DNA of 49,417 bases from Oscillospiraceae bacterium (GTDB taxonomy: Bacteria > Bacillota > Clostridia > Saccharofermentanales > Fastidiosipilaceae), in contig JAQWFM010000009.1 of assembly GCA_028704415.1 (NCBI GenBank), positions 1-49,417 of the forward strand. The letters run 5' to 3'. Below, in pieces: positions 31,976-40,961 of this stretch (positions are counted from its first letter, which is position 1; every line of letters begins with the position of its first letter). Under the pieces are notes generated by a model. That model saw only the letters and a list, made by a program, of their open reading frames with translations, did no database searches and was not told the origin of the DNA. The translations under genes and the position numbers were made by a program.

Positions 31976-32887
31976 TTAAACCTTTATATATTTTCGTACG
32001 GACATCGCACTGCCGGCCGCGCCAATTAAAACACCCAGGCCCAGATTGACCAAAATAAAAATCCAGGCCAGCTGCGACAGCGGCAGGACAAAATTGCGCG
32101 GGGCCAGCACTCCCAGGTCTGAGCTGGACTGTCCGGTTACCAGCCGCTGGTACAGCCATTGGTAGATACCGTAGACTAAGCCGCTGCTGAGCAAAGCTCC
32201 CACGGTACCGATCAGTGTTCCCTCAAGGATATAGGGCCAGCGAATGTACGCGTTGGTGGCACCCACGTATTTCATGATATTAATCTCCTCCGCCCGGGAA
32301 AAGACTGAAAGCCGCACCATGTTGGCAATAATAAAGAGAGAGATGACCAGCAAAATAATAAAAGCCAGTAAAGTCCCCGCGTTAACCCAGTTGATGATTT
32401 TCGTCAGTTTCTGCATGACGGATTCTGCCATGTCCACCTGGGTCACCCCGGGGAAAGCCTTGATCTGCGCCACAAACGCCTCCGCCAAATCCGGGTCCTG
32501 CAGTTTAACCTGATACACATATGGCAGCTTGGCATAATCAAAGTTATCCAGCGCCGACTGATCCTGACCCATAGACTGTTTTAACTGCTCAAAGTTTTCC
32601 TCCGGGGTCAGCATGGTAAAAGAAAGCACATTGCTGTCAGCCGCCAGGTAAGCCGCAATGTCCTCCTGCTGCTGCTCCGTCATGGTGGCGTCACACCAGA
32701 CCTCCACCGGAGGCTGCTGGGCTACCACCTTGACCAAATTGCCGGCATTCAGGGACACAACAATAAAAACCCCCATCAGTAATAACATCAAGGTTACCGT
32801 GGTGACGGAAGCCAGGGTAAGCAGGGGATGGCGAACAATATTCAGCAGACTGTCCCTGATAGCGGTGAGTATTTTTCTAAGCTTCAT
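31976..32887 (-). CDS. ftsX: cell division ABC transporter permease FtsX
   Basis: ILTAIRDSLLNIVRHPLLTLASVTTVTLMLLLMG; EINIMKYVGATNAYIRWPYILEG. Confidence 0.93.
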   Translation of the reverse strand: MKLRKILTAIRDSLLNIVRHPLLTLASVTTVTLMLLLMGVFIVVSLNAGNLVKVVAQQPPVEVWCDATMTEQQQEDIAAYLAADSNVLSFTMLTPEENFEQLKQSMGQDQSALDNFDYAKLPYVYQVKLQDPDLAEAFVAQIKAFPGVTQVDMAESVMQKLTKIINWVNAGTLLAFIILLVISLFIIANMVRLSVFSRAEEINIMKYVGATNAYIRWPYILEGTLIGTVGALLSSGLVYGIYQWLYQRLVTGQSSSDLGVLAPRNFVLPLSQLAWIFILVNLGLGVLIGAAGSAMSVRKYIKV

Positions 32888-32986
32888 CTGATTCAGTTAC
32901 CTCTGTGGCGCACGCCGCTCCGGGCTGCGGCGGTAAACGCCGCCGTCCGGGCTTAAGCGGGCAGGCAGGATGTGGCAAACCAGGTT

Positions 32987-33835
32987 CTACCGGCTTTTTC
33001 TTTTATAGTAATAGTCATAGGATGTAAAAAGCTTATCCCGATGATTTTGGGGCGGCTGTCCGGTCTCGGCCGGTTGAGCTGTCGCCTGATCCTGGCCGGC
33101 CGGCTCAGACACCGGTACGGCAGCTGGTTCAATGTCCAGCAAATACTTATCCCCGCTGCCGTATAGAGCCCGGGTCGCGTCGCGCAGCAAGCGGCCGTCC
33201 GCAATTTCTATCACGCGTTTTTGCATCCGGTCAACCATTTCCCGGTCATGCGTACAAACTACAACCGTCGTACCGTTGCGGTTAATCTCTTCCAGCAAAG
33301 CCATGATAGACTCAGAATTAACCGGGTCTAAGTTACCGGTTGGCTCATCGGCCAATAAAATACTGGGATTATTAACCATCGCCCGGGCAATGCCCACCCG
33401 CTGCTGCTCGCCACCGGATAATTCATTAGGTAAAGCCCGTTCACGGGAGCGAAGCCCGACTGTACTCAGGACCATGGATACCTGCCGGCTGATTGAACGG
33501 CGCGAGGCCCCCAGGATCTCCATGGCGAAAGCAACATTTTCATATACCGTCTTAGTGGGAATCAGCCTGAAGTCCTGAAACACCATCCCGATACTGCGGC
33601 GCAGGTACGGAACCAGGCGGCGCTTAAGCTGCGTCAGCGCGAGGCCGTCAATATAGACCTCCCCTGCGCTGGGTTTTTCCTCACAAGTCAGCAGCTTGAC
33701 TAAAGTAGACTTGCCGGAGCCGCTCTGGCCAATAACAAAAACAAACTCTCCATCCTGAATCCGGAAGGATAAATCGCTCAAAGCCAGCGGGGCCTTGGGC
33801 GCATAAGCCATACTGATATGGTCAAACTCAATCAA
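32987..33835 (-). CDS. ftsE: cell division ATP-binding protein FtsE with C-terminal extension
   Basis: IEFDHISMAYAPKAPLALSDLSFRI, GQSGSGKST, LSGGEQQRVGIARA; TTG start at 33835 preceded by GGAGG; ORF track start 34087 overlaps the regulator gene. Confidence 0.92.
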   Translation of the reverse strand: MIEFDHISMAYAPKAPLALSDLSFRIQDGEFVFVIGQSGSGKSTLVKLLTCEEKPSAGEVYIDGLALTQLKRRLVPYLRRSIGMVFQDFRLIPTKTVYENVAFAMEILGASRRSISRQVSMVLSTVGLRSRERALPNELSGGEQQRVGIARAMVNNPSILLADEPTGNLDPVNSESIMALLEEINRNGTTVVVCTHDREMVDRMQKRVIEIADGRLLRDATRALYGSGDKYLLDIEPAAVPVSEPAGQDQATAQPAETGQPPQNHRDKLFTSYDYYYKRKSR

Positions 33836-33878
33836 ACCGTATCCTCCGCTTACAGCCGGGTATCCGCGCGCTGGAACA

Positions 33879-35009
33879 TCAGTTGCGCCACCATTTGTTG
33901 CTGTTTTTGGAAGCCAGGGAACTGCCGTCTTGTTTTTCAAGATACATGCGAACCATAGAAGCCAGCTTAAACAAGACGGCATCATCAAAGTTCCGCAGAT
34001 CCAGGTTAGTAATCTTTTGTACTTTATCCAGACGATAAACCAAAGTATTACGGTGGACAAATAGCTGCCGGCTGGTTTCAGAACCATTCAGGTTATTTTC
34101 AAAGAACTTTTGAATGGTCAGGAGGGTCTCACTGTCCAACTGGTCATAACAGCCATCGGGGAAAACCTCATCCAGGAACATATGGCAAAGCGTCGGCGGC
34201 AGCTGATAAATCAACCGGCCCAGGCCCAGTTTGTCATAGCGCATCAGGTAGCTCTCATTCTCAAAAATGGAACCGACGGTCAGGGATAAGGACGCCTCCC
34301 GGTATGATTTGGCACAGTCTTTCAGGGTTTCCGCCGGCATCCCAATACCAATTCTGACCTTGGCCATGGATTCCGCGTTCAGCGTATCCAGGACCTGCAC
34401 GCCCAGGGCTTCAATATTATCTTTCTCACTGCGGTTAATCTCTTTAAGCAGGACGACCGTATCTTCATCCATAGCCAGCAGGAAATCCTGTTTACGGCGA
34501 GGGAACATGCCGCGCAGGGTCTCCAGGCAAGACAGGCTGTCGCCCTCTTCAATGTGAATCAGATAGCAGACTCTTAAAGCCGCATAAGGGATTTTAAACT
34601 CCCGGGCTTTAAGGGGGATATCCCCCGGCAGCTCGTTTTCAAGCAGGATATTTTTCAACAGATTCTCCCGTTCAGAATCCGTGCTGTCTTCCGCTAAAGC
34701 TGTCAGAATCCAGTTAAACAGGAGCTCCAGATAAGTCTGGGACACCTGATCCGTGCCGTCAATAAAGACACTGTACTCAGCCTGGCCGTCCAGCACCAGC
34801 TTTTTATAGCTGCGCTGATCACCAATCAGCAGGCTATCTTCTGAAGACAGCAGGCCTAAGCCCTGCTGATCTTCCTGTCCGTTTAAAGAAGCGTCTGTGG
34901 CCGCAACAATCACGCCCTGCGTGCTGATCACGCCGGCGGTACGGTCCAGAATCTCTGCCGCTTTTTTTATGCATTGATTAATCTCATCCATATCGTTTGC
35001 ACCTTTCAT
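33879..35009 (-). CDS. PucR/CdaR-family transcriptional regulator
   Basis: C-terminal PucR-type HTH: FFENNLNGSETSRQLFVHRNTLVYRLDKVQKITNLDLRNFDDAVLFKLA. Confidence 0.85.
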   Translation of the reverse strand: MKGANDMDEINQCIKKAAEILDRTAGVISTQGVIVAATDASLNGQEDQQGLGLLSSEDSLLIGDQRSYKKLVLDGQAEYSVFIDGTDQVSQTYLELLFNWILTALAEDSTDSERENLLKNILLENELPGDIPLKAREFKIPYAALRVCYLIHIEEGDSLSCLETLRGMFPRRKQDFLLAMDEDTVVLLKEINRSEKDNIEALGVQVLDTLNAESMAKVRIGIGMPAETLKDCAKSYREASLSLTVGSIFENESYLMRYDKLGLGRLIYQLPPTLCHMFLDEVFPDGCYDQLDSETLLTIQKFFENNLNGSETSRQLFVHRNTLVYRLDKVQKITNLDLRNFDDAVLFKLASMVRMYLEKQDGSSLASKNSNKWWRN

Positions 35010-35085
35010 AAACCGTAATAGGAGGCTCCTGCAAACACCTGACTTGAAATTCAGCCCGTTTGCGGCTTATCCACAGTTTGTATTT

Positions 35086-35114
35086 ATCTTACCGGTACAG
35101 CCGCCAGCTTGCAA
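35086..35114 (-). promoter_or_regulatory. candidate promoter for the PucR-like regulator gene
   Basis: minus strand TTGCAA-17 nt-TAAGAT. Confidence 0.4.
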
Positions 35115-35161
35115 GTATACCGGCCAGGTCAAAGCTTTTTAAATTGTAACATATCCGTAAC

Positions 35162-35194
35162 AAAAAAGAGAAGCCCCCCCGAGGGAACTTCTCT
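35162..35194 (-). terminator. intrinsic terminator downstream of MalK/UgpC-type ATPase gene
   Basis: minus strand AGAGAAG..CTTCTCT stem with inner CCC/GGG pairing, followed by TTTTTTG. Confidence 0.88.
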
Positions 35195-35225
35195 CCTGAA
35201 TTTTGAACAATTGTGGCAGCCTGAA

Positions 35226-36341
35226 TCAGGTGATGATCCGTTTTTCAGTCTCTTTGTCAAACAGAGCAATACGGTTAGGATCCACCGCCACCTTAACTTC
35301 CTCACCGACTTTTGCGATCGAGCTGGTGGGATCAACACGGCCGGTAATAGCCAGGCCCTGCACGGTCAGGTAAATATAGGTTTCAGCACCCAGCATCTCA
35401 ACCACATCCACATGAGCCATAAAGGTATCATCCGGATGCTGGGCAACAAAGTTCAGGTCATCATCAATCGCTTCCGGACGGATACCAATAATGATGTCCT
35501 TGTCCACATAAGCCGTGACTTCCTCAATATCATACTTCTCTGCCGGGATAGCCAGCTTAATGTCGCCAAAGCTGACGGCCAGGCCTTTATCCGTTCTGAC
35601 CAGCTTGCCGTTAATGAAGTTCATGGGCGGCATGCCGATGAAACCGGCAACAAAGGTGTTGTTGGGATGCAGATACAGCTGACCCGGCGTGTCGACTTGC
35701 TGGATAAAGCCGTCTTTCATAACCACGATACGGGTGCCCATGGTCATGGCCTCAGTCTGGTCATGGGTAACATATATGATCGTAGCATTTAAGCGCTGAT
35801 GCAGTTTAGTGATCTCAACCCGCATCTGCACACGCAGTTTAGCGTCAAGGTTGGACAGAGGCTCATCCATCAGGAAGACCTTAGGATCACGGACAATAGC
35901 GCGGCCCAGGGCAACACGCTGCCGCTGACCACCGGACAAAGCCTTAGGTTTACGATCCAGCAAATGTTCAATTTCAAGAATCTTGGCAGCCTCATGCACG
36001 CGGCGCTTGATGTCTTCTTTAGGCGTCTTGCGCAGCTTCAGACCAAAAGCCATGTTGTCAAACACGGTCATATGGGGATACAGCGCGTAGTTCTGGAACA
36101 CCATAGCGATGTCTCTGTCTTTAGGCTGAACATCATTGACCAGTTTATCGCCAATGTAGATTTCACCTTCAGTAATCTCTTCCAGACCTGCGATCATTCT
36201 CAGGGTAGTGGATTTACCGCAGCCAGAAGGACCGACAAGAATGATGAACTCCTTGTCTTCAATGTTGAGGTTGAAATCACTGACGGCTACCACCCCGCCG
36301 TCATACCTCTTGTAAACATTTTTCAGGATAACGTTTGCCAT
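35226..36341 (-). CDS. sugar ABC transporter ATP-binding protein (UgpC/MsmK/MalK family)
   Basis: MANVILKNVYKRYDGGVVAVSDFNLNIEDKEFIILVGPSGCGKSTTLRMIAGLE; LSGGQRQRVALGRAIVRDPKVFLMDEPLSNLDAKLR; TOBE-like C-terminus; start moved to 36341. Confidence 0.93.
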   Translation of the reverse strand: MANVILKNVYKRYDGGVVAVSDFNLNIEDKEFIILVGPSGCGKSTTLRMIAGLEEITEGEIYIGDKLVNDVQPKDRDIAMVFQNYALYPHMTVFDNMAFGLKLRKTPKEDIKRRVHEAAKILEIEHLLDRKPKALSGGQRQRVALGRAIVRDPKVFLMDEPLSNLDAKLRVQMRVEITKLHQRLNATIIYVTHDQTEAMTMGTRIVVMKDGFIQQVDTPGQLYLHPNNTFVAGFIGMPPMNFINGKLVRTDKGLAVSFGDIKLAIPAEKYDIEEVTAYVDKDIIIGIRPEAIDDDLNFVAQHPDDTFMAHVDVVEMLGAETYIYLTVQGLAITGRVDPTSSIAKVGEEVKVAVDPNRIALFDKETEKRIIT

Positions 36342-36527
36342 ATTTAACCTCCGTACAGCACACGCGCTTGACCAGCGCTTATGTAAGCCTGCCACTACTA
36401 TATCATCCGCATTGAATCATGACCACTCGCAATATTGTACAAAACTTTTCGTCATAATTTGGTCAAGTACTGAGTTCTGCGGGGTCCGGCGCTGCTGAAC
36501 AGGGTTGGTTCGGTTCGGATCATCCGG

Positions 36528-36567
36528 ATAAATATGCGTTATAAGCCGGTTTATAATGCATATTTAT
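36528..36567. promoter_or_regulatory. near-perfect palindrome upstream of argC (candidate ArgR/AhrC operator)
   Basis: ATAAATATGCGTTATAA-GCCGGT-TTATAATGCATATTTAT: 16 of 17 positions complementary. Confidence 0.55.
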
Positions 36568-36575
36568 GATTTTTG

Positions 36576-36604
36576 TTGCATATCGTCTTTCCATATACTA
36601 CAAT
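36576..36604 (+). promoter_or_regulatory. candidate argC promoter
   Basis: TTGCAT-17 nt-TACAAT; ATG 32 nt downstream of the -10. Confidence 0.55.
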
Positions 36605-36635
36605 GCAAAGACATTTATTCAGGAGGCTTGCAGCT

Positions 36636-37709
36636 ATGAACAGCAAAACACGGATCGGCATTATCGGCGCCACTGGTTATGTGGGGCTTGAACTCATCAC
36701 CTGGCTGGCCGGTCATCCTAACTTTGACATTACCTGCGTTGCGTCGCACACCCATTGCGGTGAACGCTTCGCAGATTTTTTCCCCGCTTTCCGGGGGCTG
36801 ATTGATCTGGACTTTATAGAGCCGGATCCCCGGCAGATAGCTGAAGCCTGCGACTGCTGCGTCACCGCCCTGCCGCACGGCGTATCTTCAGTTTTAGTGC
36901 CGCAGCTGCTGGCGCTTGGCCTGACGGTACTGGACCACAGCGGGGATTTCAGGTTTAAGGATCAGGCGGTTTATGAAGCCGCCTATCATCTGCAGCACCC
37001 CTGTCCGGAGCTGCTCCAGACCGCGGTTTACGGCCTGCCGGAACTGCACCGCCAGCAGTTAGCCGGCTGCCGGCTGATCGCCAACCCCGGCTGTTACCCA
37101 ACCGGCACCATTCTGGCCGCCTGGCCGCTGCTGGCCGCAGGCCTTATTGAGCCGGACAGCCTGATCGCCGACGCGGTTTCCGGCATCAGCGGTTCTGGCC
37201 GAAAGGCCGGTGCAGATTACAACTACTGCGAGCTGGCCGAAAACTACAAGCCCTATGGCGTCACCCGGCACCGGCACCTGCCTGAAATGGAACAGGAGCT
37301 GTCGCTGGCGGCCGGGCAAGCAGTCACCCTGAGTTTCACGCCACATCTGGCCCCGATGAAGCGGGGCATGCTCATCACTTTATACGCCCGGCCGAATGCG
37401 GCGGGGCGCAGGGAGCTGGAGCAGACCACCGGCGATGCCTTTTTGTACCGGCGGTTTGCCGAGCACTATAAAAACGAACCCTTCATCCGCGTGCTCAGGC
37501 CAGGCCAGCTGCCGGCTACCAGTCAGGTGGCCGGATCCAATTTTTTGGATCTGGTGCCGGTGTGGGACGGTCACAGCGGTGTGATCAAGGTATTTTCCGC
37601 CCTGGATAATCTGGGCAAAGGCGCGGCCAGTCAGGCAGTTCAGGCCCTGAATATTTGTCTGGGTTACCCTGAAACCGCCGGCTTGTCAGCCCCAGGCAGG
37701 GTGCTTTAA
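36636..37709 (+). CDS. argC: N-acetyl-gamma-glutamyl-phosphate reductase
   Basis: RIGIIGATGYVGLELITWLAGHP; ANPGCYPTG; start set at 36636 with AGGAGG upstream. Confidence 0.96.
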   Translation: MNSKTRIGIIGATGYVGLELITWLAGHPNFDITCVASHTHCGERFADFFPAFRGLIDLDFIEPDPRQIAEACDCCVTALPHGVSSVLVPQLLALGLTVLDHSGDFRFKDQAVYEAAYHLQHPCPELLQTAVYGLPELHRQQLAGCRLIANPGCYPTGTILAAWPLLAAGLIEPDSLIADAVSGISGSGRKAGADYNYCELAENYKPYGVTRHRHLPEMEQELSLAAGQAVTLSFTPHLAPMKRGMLITLYARPNAAGRRELEQTTGDAFLYRRFAEHYKNEPFIRVLRPGQLPATSQVAGSNFLDLVPVWDGHSGVIKVFSALDNLGKGAASQAVQALNICLGYPETAGLSAPGRVL

Positions 37710-37721
37710 GGAGGCTTAGCT

Positions 37722-38678
37722 ATGACCGCAGATACTTTCGCCGCTCAAGCCGGCGGACAGTTAAATCCGGCGACGCTGACGCCGTCTGACAAAGCAGCGA
37801 TTTTAATTGAGGCGCTGCCATATATACAAAGCCTCAGCGGCAAGACTGTCGTCATCAAATATGGCGGCAACGCCATGATTGACGAACAACTGAAGCAACA
37901 GGTCATGGAAGACATCACCCTGCTGCGCTTTGTCGGGATCAAGCCCGTGGTCGTCCATGGGGGCGGGCCTGATATCAGCCGCATGCTGAACAAGCTTAAA
38001 ATCCAGTCCGAGTTTGTTAACGGCCTGCGCAAGACCGACCGCCAGACACTGGAAGTCGCACAGATGGTCCTTATTGGCAAGACCAATAAAGAAATTGTGG
38101 CCGGCTTATCCCGACAGGGCGCTCAGGCTATCGGCATCAGCGGTATCGACGCCGGCTTGCTGCGCTGCCGGCCGCTGCAGGCGGATGAAGAGGGGCGGAC
38201 CGGGCCGCTGGGTTTTGTGGGGGATATTACCGCCGTTGATACTGAGTTAATTGAGCGGCTGACCGCAGACTACATTCCGGTGATCGCGCCAATCGGCTCA
38301 GACTATAACGGCCAGAGTTATAATATAAACGCAGATACCGTAGCCAGTCAGCTGGCCGTAGCGCTCAAGGCGGAGAAACTGATTTTGCTGACTGATGTGG
38401 AAGGCGTCAAGCGCCCGGCGGCGGACGGGAGTCTGGAAATCGCTCATGTACTGGTGGCCAGTGAAGTCCGGCAGATGATCCGTGACGGCGTGATCTCAGG
38501 CGGGATGATTCCGAAAGTACAAGCCTGTATTGATACCATCAGCCAGGGCGTCAACCGGGCGCACATTATTGACGGCCGCATTCCCCATTGCCTGTTGCTG
38601 GAAATCTTTACCCACAAAGGCATTGGGACCATGTTCACCCAGCAAAAACGGCCCTATTACCCCGGTGAAATGATCTGA
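37722..38678 (+). CDS. argB: acetylglutamate kinase
   Basis: [50 protein letters not shown]. Confidence 0.97.
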   Translation: MTADTFAAQAGGQLNPATLTPSDKAAILIEALPYIQSLSGKTVVIKYGGNAMIDEQLKQQVMEDITLLRFVGIKPVVVHGGGPDISRMLNKLKIQSEFVNGLRKTDRQTLEVAQMVLIGKTNKEIVAGLSRQGAQAIGISGIDAGLLRCRPLQADEEGRTGPLGFVGDITAVDTELIERLTADYIPVIAPIGSDYNGQSYNINADTVASQLAVALKAEKLILLTDVEGVKRPAADGSLEIAHVLVASEVRQMIRDGVISGGMIPKVQACIDTISQGVNRAHIIDGRIPHCLLLEIFTHKGIGTMFTQQKRPYYPGEMI

Positions 38679-38699
38679 GCTTTGGCAGGAGGCAAACAA

Positions 38700-39935
38700 A
38701 TGACAGACAATATAAGTTCCCCAGATCCAAGACTGGCCCGTACCATCGCAGCTGACCAGGCGGCGTATCTGCCGGTTTTCGGCCAGCGCATCCCCCTGGT
38801 CTTTGATCATGGCCAGGGCTGCCGGCTGACCGCTACGGACGGCCAGGACTACCTGGATATGGTCGGCGGCATAGCGGTCAATGTCCTGGGTTACGCCAAC
38901 CCCCGCCTGACCGATACCATCGCGAAGCAGGCGGCGCGCCTGATTCACAGCTCTAACCTGTATTATGTTGAACAACAGGCAAAACTGGCCGTTCGGCTGA
39001 CACAGCTGTGCGGTCAGGACCGGGCCTTTTTTTGCAACAGCGGGGCGGAAGCCAATGAAGCGGCCTTTAAGCTGGCCCGGATCTATTATTATCGCCAGGG
39101 CAAGCCGCGCGCGCGCATTTTATCAGCCCGCCAATCCTTTCACGGCCGGACCCTGGCCACCGTCACCGCGACCGGTCAGCCTAAATACAATCTGCCCTAT
39201 GCGCCGCTCCCGCCGGGCTTTGACTATGTGGCGTTCAATGACCTCGCCAGTTTAAAGCAGCAGCTGACGCCGGACACCGCCGCGGTCATCCTGGAGCTGG
39301 TGCAGGGCGAAAGCGGGGTTCATCCGGTAGATCCGGCCTATGCCAAAGCGGCCCGGGATTTATGTACCCGAAACGGCACCCTGCTGATCATTGACGAAGT
39401 CCAGAGCGGCATGGGCCGCACCGGTCACTTTTTAGCCGCCCAGGCTTACGGGATCAAACCTGATATAGTCACCCTGGCCAAGGGACTGGGCGGCGGTCTG
39501 CCGATTGGCGCCTTGCTTTGTCAGGAACAGCTGGCCACAGCCTTTCACCCCGGCGATCACGGCAGTACCTTTGGCGGGGGGCCGCTTTGCTGCAGCGCCG
39601 CCTTAACTGTTTTGGATGAATATGAACGACTGGACCTGACCCACCAGGCCGGGCAGCGGGGCCGGCAACTCACGGCCGGCTTACGCCAGCTGCAAAAAGA
39701 GCACCCCCTGCTTAAAGAAATCCGCAGCGCAGGCCTGATGCTGGGCGCAGATCTTCAGGAACCTCAGGCGCTGGCCTTACGGGAAGATTTGCGGACCCAA
39801 GAGCATGTTTTAGTCAACGCCACCGGACCTGCCACCCTGCGCCTGCTGCCCCCGCTGATTCTGACCGAGGCTGAAGCCAGGTCGTTCCTGACCGCGATGG
39901 ACCGCGCGCTGAGCCGCCTTGAAGCTCAGGCCTGA
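38700..39935 (+). CDS. argD: acetylornithine aminotransferase
   Basis: class III aminotransferase: FFCNSGAEANEAAFKLAR, LLIIDEVQSGMGRTG, LAKGLGGGLPIGA; start at 38700 after GCAGGAGG. Confidence 0.96.
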   Translation: MTDNISSPDPRLARTIAADQAAYLPVFGQRIPLVFDHGQGCRLTATDGQDYLDMVGGIAVNVLGYANPRLTDTIAKQAARLIHSSNLYYVEQQAKLAVRLTQLCGQDRAFFCNSGAEANEAAFKLARIYYYRQGKPRARILSARQSFHGRTLATVTATGQPKYNLPYAPLPPGFDYVAFNDLASLKQQLTPDTAAVILELVQGESGVHPVDPAYAKAARDLCTRNGTLLIIDEVQSGMGRTGHFLAAQAYGIKPDIVTLAKGLGGGLPIGALLCQEQLATAFHPGDHGSTFGGGPLCCSAALTVLDEYERLDLTHQAGQRGRQLTAGLRQLQKEHPLLKEIRSAGLMLGADLQEPQALALREDLRTQEHVLVNATGPATLRLLPPLILTEAEARSFLTAMDRALSRLEAQA

Positions 39936-40022
39936 ACCGTTTACCGGCCAGGCCCCGGGGCCGGGCCTGCGCCTCCGAACCGCCACCGCTCACTTGAACC
40001 TAAAGTTAAAATGGAGGATATT

Positions 40023-40961
40023 ATGAAAGACTTTCTTCGCTTGTACGATTACAGCCGCAGCCAGCTGGAGGCCATCCTTGACCTGGCCGATCAGCTCAAA
40101 GCTGACCGGCAGGCCGGCCGGGAACATCCGCTTCTTAAAGGGCAAAGTCTGGGCATGATTTTTGCCAAGTCATCCACCCGCACCCGGGTTTCCTTTGAAG
40201 TCGGCATGTATCAGCTGGGCGGTGAAGCCTTGTTTCTAAGCTCTAACGATATTCAGCTGGGCCGGGGCGAAACCATTGCAGATACAGCACGGGTCATGAG
40301 CCGCTATCTGGACGGCATCATGATCCGGACCTTTTCGCACAGTGACGTGGTGGAACTGGCGCGCTATGCCAGCATCCCCGTCATCAACGGTCTGACTGAC
40401 CTGCATCACCCCTGTCAGGTTATGGCGGATCTGCAGACCATCCGTGAAGAGAAAGGGCACTTGGAAGGCCTCAAATTAGCCTATGTCGGCGACGGCAACA
40501 ATATGGCCAATTCCTTGCTGGAAGGCTGCGCGGTCTGCGGGATCAATATTCAGGTCGCGACCCCGGTTAACTATAAGCCCGACCCCCAGGTACTGGAAGA
40601 CGCCAGGCAGGCAGCTAAGCTAAATGGCTCCGCGGTTAGCTGGAGTGAGTCAGCGGATGAAGCCATCGCCGATGCGGATGTCATTTACACTGACACCTGG
40701 GTCAGCATGGGCCAGGAAAGCGAAAAGCAGGAGCGCGTCCGGGTATTCCGGGATTATCAGGTCAACCGCGAGCGCATGAAGCTGGCCCGGCCTGACGCTA
40801 TCTTTTTGCACTGTCTGCCAGCTTACCGGGGCTATGAAGTCAGCGAAGAAGTTTTTGAAGGGCCGCAAAGCCGGGTGTTTGACGAAGCCGAAAACCGGCT
40901 GCATGCCCAAAAAGCGATCATGGTCAGCCTGATGAATCCTGAATATGCCCTGCTTAAGTAA
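40023..40961 (+). CDS. argF: ornithine carbamoyltransferase
   Basis: SSTRTRVSFEVGMYQLGG, HHPCQVMADLQTI, FLHCLPAYRGYEV; start at 40023 after GGAGG. Confidence 0.96.
   Translation: MKDFLRLYDYSRSQLEAILDLADQLKADRQAGREHPLLKGQSLGMIFAKSSTRTRVSFEVGMYQLGGEALFLSSNDIQLGRGETIADTARVMSRYLDGIMIRTFSHSDVVELARYASIPVINGLTDLHHPCQVMADLQTIREEKGHLEGLKLAYVGDGNNMANSLLEGCAVCGINIQVATPVNYKPDPQVLEDARQAAKLNGSAVSWSESADEAIADADVIYTDTWVSMGQESEKQERVRVFRDYQVNRERMKLARPDAIFLHCLPAYRGYEVSEEVFEGPQSRVFDEAENRLHAQKAIMVSLMNPEYALLK

Noticed and set aside
35109-36347. 227- and 182-aa plus-strand ORFs opposite the MalK-type ATPase
   Set aside because: Antisense to a gene with clear ABC motifs; His/Asn/Gln-rich shadow translation; no domain.
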